From Mycobacterium sp. (GTDB taxonomy: Bacteria; Actinomycetota; Actinomycetes; Mycobacteriales; Mycobacteriaceae): DNA of 64,000 bases. Positions 1 through 8,207 of the stretch are shown here, in pieces. The stretch's first letter is position 1; every line of letters begins with the position of its first letter. The position numbers and the translations under genes were made by a program. The notes under the pieces are model-generated. The model searched no databases and was not told the origin of the DNA. It saw only the letters and a list, made by a program, of their open reading frames with translations. Location of the stretch: the NCBI GenBank assembly GCA_025965895.1, contig JAOPWC010000160.1, positions 1 to 64,000 of the forward strand, read 5' to 3'.

Positions 1-1
1 T

Positions 2-883
2 ACATTCAGCTCCCGCATGTTGCTCGGCGTTACGGGAATCACAGAAGGCGAATCGATCTTCTACAGCATGGCGAGACCCAACCTGAAGTTGAGAAGCCCG
101 CATGCGTATTACGCGGGCTATGACGCCGGGTCGCACCGCTCGCTGGTGTTGCTGGAGGACCTCACCACCCGCGGGTGGACCTTCCCGGATCCGATGCATA
201 ACCCGGTCACGCGCTCGGACGCCGAAGACATGGTGGCGGAAATGGCGGCCTACCACAGTGCGATGTGGGATAGCCCGCGTTTCGCCATCGACCTCAAGCC
301 GTTGCGAACCGCGCTGGAATGGCAGGAGAACCAGAACCGCAAGGTGGCGTTCGAGAAGCGGACCGTGACCGGCCTCGAGCGTGCGAAAGATGTTATCCCG
401 GGTTCCTTGTACGACCGCCGGCACGAGGTCTTCCGCAGTTTCATGAGTTCCCTCTCACGTCATCGTTGTCAGCCGATGACGTTGCTGCACCAGGATCTGC
501 ACCTGGGGAACTGGCTGCGCGATGAGGACGGTCAGATGGGTCTGTACGACTGGCAATGCGTCGCCAAAGGCCATTGGGCGCTCGACTATTCCTACGCCTT
601 GGCGGGCGCACTCGACACACAGGATAGGCGCGAGTGGGAGGAGGATCTGCTCCGTATCTATCTCGAACGCTTGAAGGATGGCGGTGCCCAGACCGTGCCG
701 TCGTTCGATAAGGCATGGCTCGCGTACCGGCAGCAGCCAATGCACGGCCTGGTCTTCGGTCTGTTCACGCTCGGTGGTAGCCGCTTCGAACCTGAGTTGC
801 AACCCCGCGACTACGGCCTCGCTGCGATCGAGAGGATCTCTCAGCACGTCGCGGACCTGGACTCGATCACCGCGCTGTCGTAA
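2..883 (+). CDS. Phosphotransferase (APH / ecdysteroid-kinase-like), 5' truncated by window edge
   Basis: The reading frame is open to the left edge, so the true start lies outside; the first internal ATG is at 17. The C-terminal half carries the kinase-like catalytic loop HQDLHLGN (HxDxxxxN, Brenner-type) followed by LYDWQ, whose Asp is the expected metal-binding residue. This is the arrangement in the APH/choline-kinase/EcKL superfamily, which phosphorylates small hydroxylated molecules with ATP. The substrate cannot be read from sequence. The gene ends at 883, and no obvious operon partner follows on the same strand before the AraC remnant. The superfamily call is firm; a specific drug-resistance role is not supported. 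Confidence 0.85.
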   Translation, partial: TFSSRMLLGVTGITEGESIFYSMARPNLKLRSPHAYYAGYDAGSHRSLVLLEDLTTRGWTFPDPMHNPVTRSDAEDMVAEMAAYHSAMWDSPRFAIDLKPLRTALEWQENQNRKVAFEKRTVTGLERAKDVIPGSLYDRRHEVFRSFMSSLSRHRCQPMTLLHQDLHLGNWLRDEDGQMGLYDWQCVAKGHWALDYSYALAGALDTQDRREWEEDLLRIYLERLKDGGAQTVPSFDKAWLAYRQQPMHGLVFGLFTLGGSRFEPELQPRDYGLAAIERISQHVADLDSITALS

Positions 884-1020
884 CAACACTGCCGACTTGG
901 TGGTCACCGGGGCGCTGCGCTGCCGGTGGAGATGCGGCGGCAGGCGGCAGAGATCGGCAAACCCGAGGCCTAATGCAACCGCAGTTCGGGTACTCGGTCA
1001 TAAGTCGACTTGTCTCTTTT

Positions 1021-1143
1021 GTGTCTAGCGATCGGCCCATTTCGAATATTTCTCACCGGTGGGGCTTTTCGGACACCAGCCACTTCAGCCGCAACTTCAA
1101 GGCCCCCTACGGCTGCTCACCGGCGGACTCCCGCAACGCCTAC
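1021..1143 (+). pseudogene. Remnant of an AraC-family regulator (second HTH only)
   Basis: The translation in this frame contains ISNISHRWGFSDTSHFSRNF followed by KAPYGCSP. This matches the last helix-turn-helix of AraC/XylS C-terminal domains (typically ISDIA..WGF.D.SHFSR.F...G.SP..YR). No sensor domain or first HTH is present in any frame upstream, and the usual YR end has become DSR. The stretch from 884 to 1277 therefore holds only this decayed fragment and no other gene I can support. It lies directly before the acyltransferase and may be the relic of its former regulator, which is inference. Confidence 0.7.
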
Positions 1144-1277
1144 TGCCCGCGGCCCGGTGTTCTGACGCATCGGTACAGCGATCTGTCGCGCGGGTTCAAG
1201 CCCCTGACGCACCGCGTGAGAAGACTGGTGTCACAGCGGTTTAAGTCTGGACATGAATAGGACTGTGAAGGTAGTTG

Positions 1278-2507
1278 ATGATCGGACACCAAGCCGAAGT
1301 CAGCGCCGCGGGCGTCGGACTGCGACGATCGGCTGGTGAGGCGACGGGTGCATTGGTTCGTCCGCTCGGGGCTTTCGAGCGGATGTATCACCGGCGCCAG
1401 CAGAAAAGCACGATGCACTTCTGCATGGTGGCCGAGCTCGCCGACGACCTCGATCCGTTCATGCTTGCTGGCGGCCTGCGCGCGGTTCAGCAGCGCCACC
1501 CGCTGCTGAACGTCTACGTCGAGGATCACCCGCGAACCGGGCTGGGGTTTTACCGCCCGGGATTTGTGCCGCCGATCCCGATCACCGTCAGCGACGCCGA
1601 GGCAGGGCGCAGCTGGCGCGATTGCGTCGCCGCGGAGTTGACCCGGCCCTTTGGCACCTTGTGCGCACCGATGATCCGGGTGGTGCTGCTGCGCTCGGAG
1701 CCCAGCACCCCTGCGGCGATCGTGCTCACCGTGGATCACGTCATCGTCGATGGGCTGTCCGCCGGATACATCTTGCGCGACTTGTTCGCCGCCCTCAACG
1801 GCCGCCAACTGCAGGCGCTGGCGGCGCCGCCGGCGCAGGAGGAACTGATCGGTGTCCTGCGCGACGGGCAACCGTCCGCTGTGCGTGCCGCCAACGGTCA
1901 GCCGCACACCGCGCAGCCGGACTGGCTTCCCACCCCGTCTGCGGTTCGGCCCTTCGACGGCGCGGCGCCGCATATCTGCACGGTCAGCTTCGACAGGGAC
2001 CTGACTCGGCGGCTGGTCGCCCGGGCCCGCGCTGAACGCACCACCGTGCACTCGGCGCTGGTCTCGGCGATGAGCAGGGTGATCATCGAGTCAGGCCGCA
2101 ACGAGTTCGTCCGGATGACGACCGCCAACGACTTCCGCAGCCATATCGGCGCGCACGACGACGTGTGCCTGTATTTCACCGTGACCCGCACGGCGTTTAC
2201 CCGCGAGCAGCTCACCGACGTGTGGGACATGGCCCGCACGGTCGGCGACCAGCTCACCGGTGCACGTTCACTACCGGCGGTGCTGGCCGGGTCTGCTGCC
2301 GTCGAACAGTTCATCCCCGCTGATGCGACCACCGAGGACGCGGAGGCCTTCATGGTTGCGGGCTCAGCTTTGAGGCGTTCGCGTCCAACCTTGGTGTCCT
2401 GGACATGGGCACCCGAGGCTGTGCGACCGGTGGCCATCTGGGGACCGGCGATCCTCATCCACGTCCAGGGCGAGCTCAATACCGGCGTCTGCACGTTCAA
2501 CGGCTAG
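1278..2507 (+). CDS. Condensation-domain / PapA-like acyltransferase, C-terminus interrupted by TAG
   Basis: A roughly 409-residue protein of the BAHD/condensation-domain fold. The motif VDHVIVDGLSAG gives the catalytic HxxxDG signature (the first His of HHxxxDG is Asp here, the catalytic second His is kept). In mycobacteria such enzymes esterify lipids or glycolipids (PapA group); the substrate is unknown. ATG 1278 is chosen because GAAGGTAG lies just upstream; a TTG at 1275 is in frame. The TAG at 2505-2507 is followed in the same frame by LRMVTASHHPLPGDHVRDVL and a TGA at 2619-2621. That looks like the normal C-terminal strand and helix of this family, so the gene may be freshly truncated. 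Confidence 0.8.
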   Translation: MIGHQAEVSAAGVGLRRSAGEATGALVRPLGAFERMYHRRQQKSTMHFCMVAELADDLDPFMLAGGLRAVQQRHPLLNVYVEDHPRTGLGFYRPGFVPPIPITVSDAEAGRSWRDCVAAELTRPFGTLCAPMIRVVLLRSEPSTPAAIVLTVDHVIVDGLSAGYILRDLFAALNGRQLQALAAPPAQEELIGVLRDGQPSAVRAANGQPHTAQPDWLPTPSAVRPFDGAAPHICTVSFDRDLTRRLVARARAERTTVHSALVSAMSRVIIESGRNEFVRMTTANDFRSHIGAHDDVCLYFTVTRTAFTREQLTDVWDMARTVGDQLTGARSLPAVLAGSAAVEQFIPADATTEDAEAFMVAGSALRRSRPTLVSWTWAPEAVRPVAIWGPAILIHVQGELNTGVCTFNG

Positions 2508-2605
2508 CTCCGCATGGTCACCGCCAGCCACCACCCGCTCCCGGGCGACCACGTCCGCGACGTCCTCGACGCCGCCTGCCCAACCCCGACAGAAAGAAGG
2601 CCACC

Positions 2606-2866
2606 ATGCGAATCGGACTGAAATACATCACACCGGCGTTGGTGACGGGCGCTGTCTCGGTAGCAATCGCCGCCGCACCAACGGCCGCGGCCGCTCCGGC
2701 GGATACCTGCACCAGCTTGAACACCGGGTCAACCATATGCCAGTCGCCCGGCGATGCTGAGGTCAACGACTCCCAAGCTCGCGCCGCGACTTTGCCGCAA
2801 TGGTCTTCCATCGGGGGGCAATCTGGCGGCCCCTACGGCGGCAGCTTCGGCGGCGGCTCCCGCTGA
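2606..2866 (+). CDS. Small secreted protein, Gly/Ser-rich tail
   Basis: An 86-residue protein starting MRIGLKYITPALV, with a Sec-type signal peptide (hydrophobic core plus Ala-rich region ending near AAAAPA). The mature part has two Cys (ADTC...STIC) and ends in a Gly/Ser-rich SGGPYGGSFGGGSR. The start is supported by AGAAAGAAGG 6-15 bases upstream. It begins inside the read-through extension of the preceding acyltransferase, in another frame. It belongs to the small exported mycobacterial proteins of unknown function. A shortened paralog follows at 2935. Confidence 0.7.
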   Translation: MRIGLKYITPALVTGAVSVAIAAAPTAAAAPADTCTSLNTGSTICQSPGDAEVNDSQARAATLPQWSSIGGQSGGPYGGSFGGGSR

Positions 2867-2934
2867 CACCGGTCGCGCCACGAAATCGGCACTGCCGCAG
2901 AACACATCCAGACATCAAATCGAAAGGATTTACC

Positions 2935-3087
2935 ATGCGAATCTTGAAGTTCATCACACCCGTGTTGGCTGCTGCCGCCGCCGATACTCCGCACGGTCCC
3001 GCCGATCAGCAGACCTGCGTCTCCTCGGCCAGCTCGACCACCCTTGACCTGACTTTTATCACTGCTGCGGGTCCGGCGATCTTGTAG
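2935..3087 (+). pseudogene. Truncated paralog of the upstream small secreted protein
   Basis: It starts MRILKFITPVLAAAA, clearly related to MRIGLKYITPALV at 2606, and also has a TC pair (QQTCVSS). Purine-rich CGAAAGGATT precedes the ATG. After about residue 35 the similarity stops and a short unrelated tail (LDLTFITAAGPAIL) leads to TAG. The following DNA encodes an IS1634-type transposase end. The simplest reading is that a mobile element replaced the C-terminus and then decayed. It could still be expressed as a 50-residue peptide. Confidence 0.5.
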
Positions 3088-3098
3088 GGCGGTGACCT

Positions 3099-3377
3099 GT
3101 GGGTCAGCTGGATCCTGGTGCGGATTTGTGCACGACCTGCAAGCCCGAGCCGATCTACCACCGCACCCGCGACTCCGTCGAGGCCCACCTGACGATTGCG
3201 TTCGCCGCCCTAGCGGTATCGCACTGGATCGAGATTCAAACCGGTTGGAGCATCAAGAAATTCGTCCGAACCGCCCGCCGCTACCGCACCGTCCAGATCC
3301 GCGCCGGCCAGCACATCCTCACCGCCGAAGACCCGCTCCCGCCCGACCTCCGCGAAATCCTCGCCCTCATCAAGTAA
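3099..3377 (+). pseudogene. C-terminal remnant of an IS1634-type (IS4 superfamily) transposase
   Basis: Only about 90 residues remain, including PIYHRTRDSVEAHLTIAFAA and SIKKFVRTARRYRTVQIRAG. These match the conserved end of IS1634-family transposases, where the YHRKRDSIEAHL segment contains the last acidic catalytic residue. The N-terminal RNase-H-fold portion and the DDE Asp residues are missing, and no terminal inverted repeats are visible. It is a dead fragment marking past insertion next to the secreted-protein pair. Confidence 0.75.
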
Positions 3378-3408
3378 CCCAGCCGCCTGCAGGGTCTCAA
3401 ATCCACGT

Positions 3409-3861
3409 TCAGGCGACTGTCCCGGCGACGAGCGTCAGCACGAACCCCGCGACGATGATCGCCACCCGCGCATAGTGCAGCCGGTCCCAGCGTTGGTGCT
3501 GCTCGCGCCAGTCGGCGGGGTGATGGTCAGCCGTCCAGGTAGCGGAGCGGTTTGCGATCGGGACGAGCAGGGTGACCGACATGACGACGCTCACGACGAG
3601 CAGGGCCGCAGCCGCGACGGCCGCGTCACCGGCCGGCCCGCCCCATTTAGCGGCGGCCAGCCAGGCCGTGAGGAGCAGGGACCCGATGTACCAGAACGGC
3701 ATCACGCGGCCGAGCACCCGGGCGCCATCGGCGCTGGCCTCAATCCAGGACCCGACGGGCAGCCGCCGCAGGATAGGGCCGACGAAGACCGCGACGGCGA
3801 ACTCGACGCCAACCATGACGCCGACGACGGTTGCGGTGCTGACAGCGAGCGTGGTGAGCAT
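3409..3861 (-). CDS. DUF1772 integral membrane protein
   Basis: A 150-residue protein with four predicted transmembrane segments: LAVSTATVVGVMVGVEFAVAVFV, WYIGSLLLTAWLAA, AAAALLVVSVVMSVTLLV and VAIIVAGFVLTLVAG. The conserved NRSATW and a HY near the last helix fit the DUF1772 (anthrone-oxygenase-like) family. It is divergent from the TetR gene at 3942, with only 80 bp between them containing repeats and a palindrome, so it is the likely repression target. The catalytic role is unknown. Confidence 0.8.
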   Translation of the reverse strand: MLTTLAVSTATVVGVMVGVEFAVAVFVGPILRRLPVGSWIEASADGARVLGRVMPFWYIGSLLLTAWLAAAKWGGPAGDAAVAAAALLVVSVVMSVTLLVPIANRSATWTADHHPADWREQHQRWDRLHYARVAIIVAGFVLTLVAGTVA

Positions 3862-3873
3862 GACACTCCTTTT

Positions 3874-3912
3874 CTAGCGGTGCTATATTCCTAGCGGTGC
3901 TAACCTAGGTTA
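3874..3912. promoter_or_regulatory. Operator/promoter region of the DUF1772-TetR divergon
   Basis: Two exact copies of CTAGCGGTGCTA start at 3874 and 3891 (17-bp period). The second runs into a perfect 12-bp palindrome TAACCTAGGTTA at 3901-3912. They lie between divergent starts at 3861 and 3942. Binding by the adjacent TetR protein is inference. Confidence 0.55.
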
Positions 3913-3941
3913 TCGCGAGCCAGAACGCAAGGGGAGGAACC

Positions 3942-4502
3942 ATGGCGAGGGCGGGTACCCGCGCGCAGCGGATCGCCGGGCGCAGGCAGCAGATCCTCGA
4001 CGCGGCCCGGGGCATAGCCGAGGCCGACGGGTGGACGGCTGTCACGTCACGGCGTCTTGCCGACGCGATCGGGTACACGCAGCCCGTGCTCTACGGTCAC
4101 TTCCCGGGCGGGAAGACCGAGATCATGCGCACGGTGGCGCTCGCGGGCTTCGCGGAACTGGCCGCGGCGACACAGGCGGCCATGGGAGGCAAGACAGGTC
4201 CGCAGGCGGTTGCGGCGGTCGCGGACGTGTACCTGGACTTCGCCGCGACGCATCCGTCGCTTTACGAGGCGATGTTCCAGCTGCAGATCGATGCGCGCTT
4301 TGCGCAAGACGACGCGGAGACCGAACTGCGTTCCGGCTTCAATGCGCTGGGCGCCGCACTCGGCACTGACGACGACGGAACGGCGACCGAACTGCTCTGG
4401 AGCGCCTTGCACGGCATGAGCCTGCTAGAACGCGCCGGCCGGATGCGCAAAGAGCACCGGCCCAACCGGATAGCCGAACTCGCGGCCCGCTTCGCCAACT
4501 GA
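3942..4502 (+). CDS. TetR-family transcriptional regulator
   Basis: A 186-residue protein. The N-terminal HTH region (RRQQILDAARGIAEADGW, then VTSRRLADAIGYTQPVLYGHF) is a canonical TetR DNA-binding domain. The C-terminus contains a WHG-like segment (LLWSALHGMSLLERAGR) found in the TetR_C_13 group. GGGGAGG lies just before the ATG. It is transcribed away from the DUF1772 gene, with a repeat/palindrome-bearing spacer that probably serves both, so autoregulation plus control of the membrane protein is the likely job. The ligand is unknown. Confidence 0.9.
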   Translation: MARAGTRAQRIAGRRQQILDAARGIAEADGWTAVTSRRLADAIGYTQPVLYGHFPGGKTEIMRTVALAGFAELAAATQAAMGGKTGPQAVAAVADVYLDFAATHPSLYEAMFQLQIDARFAQDDAETELRSGFNALGAALGTDDDGTATELLWSALHGMSLLERAGRMRKEHRPNRIAELAARFAN

Positions 4503-4719
4503 CCCAAGGCCATGGTCTGCGGCCCCGGCCGGCGCCCGCGATGGCGAAGCCGACAGGCACGGGGCGTCACCTTGCCAGGCGCTCCGGCGTGTCTCACGAA
4601 ATGTCGCATGCCACTCGTACGACATCGACCGTGAGATTACCTCACGTGGCGCGAGGCCTTACACCTGTGCGCACTAAATTGATAAAACTCAGGTCCGAAT
4701 GCGCTGACGGCGCCATCGC

Positions 4720-4860
4720 GCCAGGACCACCGGCGTCCCCGACCGCAACCACTGGACCACCCTGCCTGAAGCCCGGGTGGTCATCGGCGAGTTCAAAGAC
4801 GAACACAATCGCGCCGGCACCGCCATTTGGGGCTCTCCCGGGACGACATCAGACCCGGCT
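4720..4860 (+). pseudogene. IS3-family transposase (orfB) C-terminal remnant with frameshift
   Basis: One frame reads EARVVIGEFKDEHNR. After a one-base shift the DNA reads RRHRHLGLSRDDIRPG. Together these match the end of IS3-family integrases (EARxVIxxF..EHNxxRxHSALGYxTPAEY). The catalytic DDE core is absent. The rest of the gap from 4503 to 4719 shows no coding signal I can support. Confidence 0.6.
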
Positions 4861-5405
4861 CAAACCACCCCGAAATAACCGATCAGCCCAGCGGAGGCCA
4901 CCACGATCAGCGGATTCGTCTTGGTGAAGACGAAGATCACCGTGCAAATCCCGGTAAGTGAGTATGCCCGCCAGTCGTGATCGGCAGCCCTGCTCATGAC
5001 CAGCGAGGTGGCCAATATGAGGCCCACCGTCAGCGGCGCAAAGCCTTTCTCGACCGCATACCGCAACCGAGACTTCTGCGCCTTCTGCCAAAAGAGCGTG
5101 ATCACATACACAAGGGTTGCGGCGGGAATGATCATCGCCGCGGTCGCAATCACCCCACCGAGGACGCCCGCGAGAACTCCGCCGGCCGACAGGCCGGCGG
5201 CATAACCGACCAGCGCCACAATCAGAATGCTCGGCCCGGGCGCCGCCTGAGAAATCGAAAAAATATCCGCGAACTGAGAATCGGTCAGCCAGTGAGCTCC
5301 TCGCACGGCTTTCAGATGCATTTCGGGCAGAACCGCGTTTCCACCCCCGATCGAGAGCAGCGACAGCGAGCCGAACAACGTCATGAGTTGTATGTAGGTC
5401 TTCAT
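4860..5405 (-). CDS. Chromate transporter half (CHR domain, second protein)
   Basis: A 181-residue membrane protein carrying one CHR domain: the SLLSIGGGNAVLPEM signature and PGPSILIVALVGY are typical, followed by hydrophobic helices. Start ATG 5405 overlaps the TGA of the preceding gene (ATGA), implying translational coupling. Short-chain CHR proteins work as pairs of opposite topology to export chromate, so this and its neighbour should form one transporter. It is third in a PLD-CHR-CHR operon. The substrate is inferred from family only. Confidence 0.88.
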   Translation of the reverse strand: MKTYIQLMTLFGSLSLLSIGGGNAVLPEMHLKAVRGAHWLTDSQFADIFSISQAAPGPSILIVALVGYAAGLSAGGVLAGVLGGVIATAAMIIPAATLVYVITLFWQKAQKSRLRYAVEKGFAPLTVGLILATSLVMSRAADHDWRAYSLTGICTVIFVFTKTNPLIVVASAGLIGYFGVV

Positions 5406-5965
5406 GCGGCACGTTTTCTCGGCCACGCCCAGATGAGGCTGAGCGGCGCAAGAATCGCGAGAGTTTCAAGAAGTGGCCACCGCAGGAGCCCGTTTAACGC
5501 AAAACTTGCGACGAAAAGCATGACGGGAATCACGCCCTTTAGGCATTTCTGTCCGGTTTTGATGGCCATCGTCAATGTCAGCGCCACCGCGGCAGCGGAT
5601 GCACCGTGAAGGACGCCTTTCACCGCTGGCACCTCTTTGAAGCGAAAGTACATGTATCCGATGGCCAGGATAAAGATGACGGGCATCAGGCACAGGCCGA
5701 TTAAGGCCGAGACCGCACCCGGGATGCCGCCCATCTTGGTGCCGACAAACACCGCCATATTGACTTGGTTGGCGCCGGGCATGATCCGGCACATCGTCAT
5801 GGCGCTGAGAAACTCCTCCTCCCCCATCCAGTGCTTCTCGACCACCAGCACCTCGCGCGACCACGCCGAAAGTCCGCCGCCAAACGACGCGAGTGCGATG
5901 TGATTGAACGTCAGCGCCATCTCCAGCAGCGAAACCTTCTCGCGCGGCGGCTCGATCTCACTCAT
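5402..5965 (-). CDS. Chromate transporter half (CHR domain, first protein)
   Basis: A 187-residue protein from ATG 5965 (MSEIEPPREKVSLLEM). The CHR domain signature is visible: FNHIALASFGGGLSAW, then PGANQVNMAVFVGTKMGG, followed by three or four hydrophobic helices. Upstream in-frame codons belong to the tail of the PLD gene, which it overlaps by 8 bp, and the next CHR gene starts inside its stop codon. The overlaps show a compact operon. Two separate short CHR proteins are the split form of the single long ChrA. Confidence 0.88.
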   Translation of the reverse strand: MSEIEPPREKVSLLEMALTFNHIALASFGGGLSAWSREVLVVEKHWMGEEEFLSAMTMCRIMPGANQVNMAVFVGTKMGGIPGAVSALIGLCLMPVIFILAIGYMYFRFKEVPAVKGVLHGASAAAVALTLTMAIKTGQKCLKGVIPVMLFVASFALNGLLRWPLLETLAILAPLSLIWAWPRKRAA

Positions 5966-6953
5966 GGACAAGATCTGCATCGTGCGGGAAGTCCGTCTCC
6001 TCGTGCTGGGACGGATCGAGGGGATCTGGAGCATCGTAAGGATGGGAAAGCTCCCAGTCAGTGTCAAAGACCTCTCGCAGCCGCGCGACGACATCTCGAT
6101 CACTTATCGTGATGCCGAGCTCTCGGCGCAAATCGAAAGCACTGCGATCGATATTCATCGAACCGACCAAAGCGTGCTCGTCGTCCACGATGAGTAACTT
6201 TGCGTGCACCCTTAGGTTCTTCTGTTTGTGGACCTTGACGCCGAGTCGTCCTAATGTGCGCAGCGATGCGAAAGTGTCGAGGATGTCCCAGTCACTGATC
6301 CCGTGCCGACCCCCGCAAAGAATGTGCACCTTGACGCCGCGAGTAGTGGCCGCTGCGATGCGATCGAGAATGACTGCATCGACGTACTTGGGGTGCTGAA
6401 CATCAAGTCGATGTTTGGCCGTGTCGATGAAATGAGCCATGTGCAGACGTGAATTAGAGTTACTCCACAACAGCCCTTCGTAAGTTGAGGGCGTCCAGTC
6501 GAGATGTTCCCAATCGGCGTTGAACACGTCGATGATCTGGGCAACGTGGTGGGGATTGTGCGTGATGATGCCGTAGTCGCGAGTTTGTGAGAAGTATTTG
6601 GTGCAGAGGTTGAATGTGGCGACGAGCGCTGCGCTTTGGTCTGCCACTATCGACTTTTCGTGGGTAACGTAGAACTTAGGACTGGACCATTGGACATTTA
6701 TCCCGGCCGTTTTCAAACGTTCAAACGTCTCATCATTGACACGGTCGCCTCCCGATCGTTCCGCGTTGAGCATGACGCGCACGTCGACGCCCGAATTCTT
6801 TCGGTCAACGACGGCCTGAAGCAAACTTTCGTCGGTGAATGTGAATTGTTTGACCAGCAGGGTTGTTTCTGCGGTCTCGATGAATTTACGGACCGGTTCC
6901 AGGCCGTCATCGGGTTCTACAATTAAGCGGGAGGTAAACGGCAGCATAAGCAT
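5958..6953 (-). CDS. Phospholipase D-like (HKD) protein
   Basis: About 331 residues with two HKD motifs: THEKSIVAD in the first half and VHAKLLIVDD in the second, each followed by the usual GS/TF-N pattern (VATFN, VGSMNID). It therefore has the full bilobed PLD active site, with no clear signal peptide. ATG 6953 is used; TTG 6971 and ATG 6947 are alternatives, and no good ribosome-binding site distinguishes them. It is first in an operon with two chromate-transporter halves, an unusual partnership. Whether it acts on lipid or nucleic acid cannot be told. The region is less GC-rich than its neighbours, suggesting acquisition. Confidence 0.85.
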   Translation of the reverse strand: MLMLPFTSRLIVEPDDGLEPVRKFIETAETTLLVKQFTFTDESLLQAVVDRKNSGVDVRVMLNAERSGGDRVNDETFERLKTAGINVQWSSPKFYVTHEKSIVADQSAALVATFNLCTKYFSQTRDYGIITHNPHHVAQIIDVFNADWEHLDWTPSTYEGLLWSNSNSRLHMAHFIDTAKHRLDVQHPKYVDAVILDRIAAATTRGVKVHILCGGRHGISDWDILDTFASLRTLGRLGVKVHKQKNLRVHAKLLIVDDEHALVGSMNIDRSAFDLRRELGITISDRDVVARLREVFDTDWELSHPYDAPDPLDPSQHEETDFPHDADLVHE

Positions 6954-7126
6954 TGAATAGTAGCACCACAATAACGTCGCGGCTTTGCTAGTGTATGAAT
7001 AATCAATTTCGCCCCACGAGGGGCCCTCCTTCCGGGCTTTGGTATGACGCCGGCGCGCTGTCCAAGACGCAGCGCGTCAAATCCGCAGGTCGTAGGTTGA
7101 CTTCTATCGGAAGCAGGAGCAGCGGT

Positions 7127-7198
7127 CGGTCTCAGCGTCGTAGCGACCAGCGGTCTCAGCGTCGTGGCGCCAAGCGGTCTCAGTGTCGTAGCGACAAC
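7127..7198. repeat. Three tandem copies of a 24-bp repeat before the lipoprotein start
   Basis: Units start at 7127, 7151 and 7175, each beginning CGGTCTCAG(C/T)GTCGT(A/G)GCG. They are exactly adjacent, with a few substitutions. They end 4 bp before the preferred ATG at 7202. If translation began upstream, the 8-codon period would add Arg/Ser-rich repeats. Confidence 0.9.
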
Positions 7199-7201
7199 CG
7201 C

Positions 7202-8197
7202 ATGGTGGCAGTTGCCGCGATGGCCCTGCTACTCATCGCCTGCACGGGCCACCCACCACACCCCCCGTCGTCGTCACCGCTGCCGCTTCGGCCGGTCGGC
7301 GAAATAGCGCTGCCGGGAGACAACTCCCGATTCGACTACGCCGGCATTGACGCCCCACGTGGCCTGTTGTTCATAGCTCATCTCGGGGCAAGCGAGGTCA
7401 TCGAGGTTGACCTTCACGCCGGGCACGTAGTGCGTACCATCCCGAACCTCCGGCAGGTGCACGGGATACTCGTCGTATCGGTTCTCAATCGGGTCTTTGT
7501 CACCGCCACCGGCGCGAACAACGTGGTCGCCCTTGATGAAACCACCGGCGGCGAAGTCGCTCGTGGCCCCACCGGGGAGTATCCCGACGGGATGGCGTAC
7601 GACCCAGTCCACGGGACGATCTGGACCACCAATGAAACCGCGGGAACCGAGACCGTCGTTGACCCCGCTACTATCCAGCAGCGTGGCGCGGTCGACCTGG
7701 GTGGCGAGGTCGGCAATGTCGGATACGACCCCGAAAGCGATCGGATGCTGGTCGCGGTTCAGGGTCGCGATGAGCTCGCCGTCATCGACGCCGGCGCCAT
7801 GACCGTGACGCAACACGTGCAACTGCCAGGTTGCAATCACCCCCATGGGCTAACGCTGGACACCGCCGACCGATTGGTGTTTGTCGCCTGCGACCACAAC
7901 GCCACCCTGCTCACCCTCGACCAGACTGACTGGCGCGTCACCGGCTCCCACCGCGTGGGCGACCATCCCGACGTTCTCGCCTACGACACCGGCGCCCGTC
8001 GGCTGTATGTCGCCGCTGAAAGCGGCACGCTCACTGTGTTGGACCTGCACGGGCACGACCTATCGGTGACCGGTTCCGGACATCTCGCCGACGGCGCCCA
8101 TGTCGTCGCCGTCGATCCGGATACTCACCGCAGCTACTACCCGATACCGGCGGGAACCGGCGGCCATCCCGCTCTCCTCGAACGCAGGCCCGAATGA
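7202..8197 (+). CDS. Lipoprotein with YVTN/NHL-type beta-propeller
   Basis: A 331-residue protein. ATG 7202 gives MVAVAAMALLLIACTG, a classic lipoprotein signal with Cys at position 14 of the lipobox LIAC; longer starts would bury this signal behind a repeat-encoded Arg-rich stretch. The mature part is built of repeating blades (FDYAGIDAPRGLLFIAHL, NRVFVTATGANNVVALD, DRMLVAVQGRDELAVID, RRLYVAAESGTLTVLD), as in YncE/YVTN propellers. Such proteins bind ligands or partners at the cell surface. It converges on the kinase gene with a 10-bp gap. Specific function is unknown. Confidence 0.82.
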   Translation: MVAVAAMALLLIACTGHPPHPPSSSPLPLRPVGEIALPGDNSRFDYAGIDAPRGLLFIAHLGASEVIEVDLHAGHVVRTIPNLRQVHGILVVSVLNRVFVTATGANNVVALDETTGGEVARGPTGEYPDGMAYDPVHGTIWTTNETAGTETVVDPATIQQRGAVDLGGEVGNVGYDPESDRMLVAVQGRDELAVIDAGAMTVTQHVQLPGCNHPHGLTLDTADRLVFVACDHNATLLTLDQTDWRVTGSHRVGDHPDVLAYDTGARRLYVAAESGTLTVLDLHGHDLSVTGSGHLADGAHVVAVDPDTHRSYYPIPAGTGGHPALLERRPE

Positions 8198-8207
8198 CAG
8201 CAAATGC

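Noticed and set aside
2..883. Aminoglycoside resistance gene
   Set aside because: Only the general phosphotransferase fold is visible; nothing indicates an antibiotic substrate.
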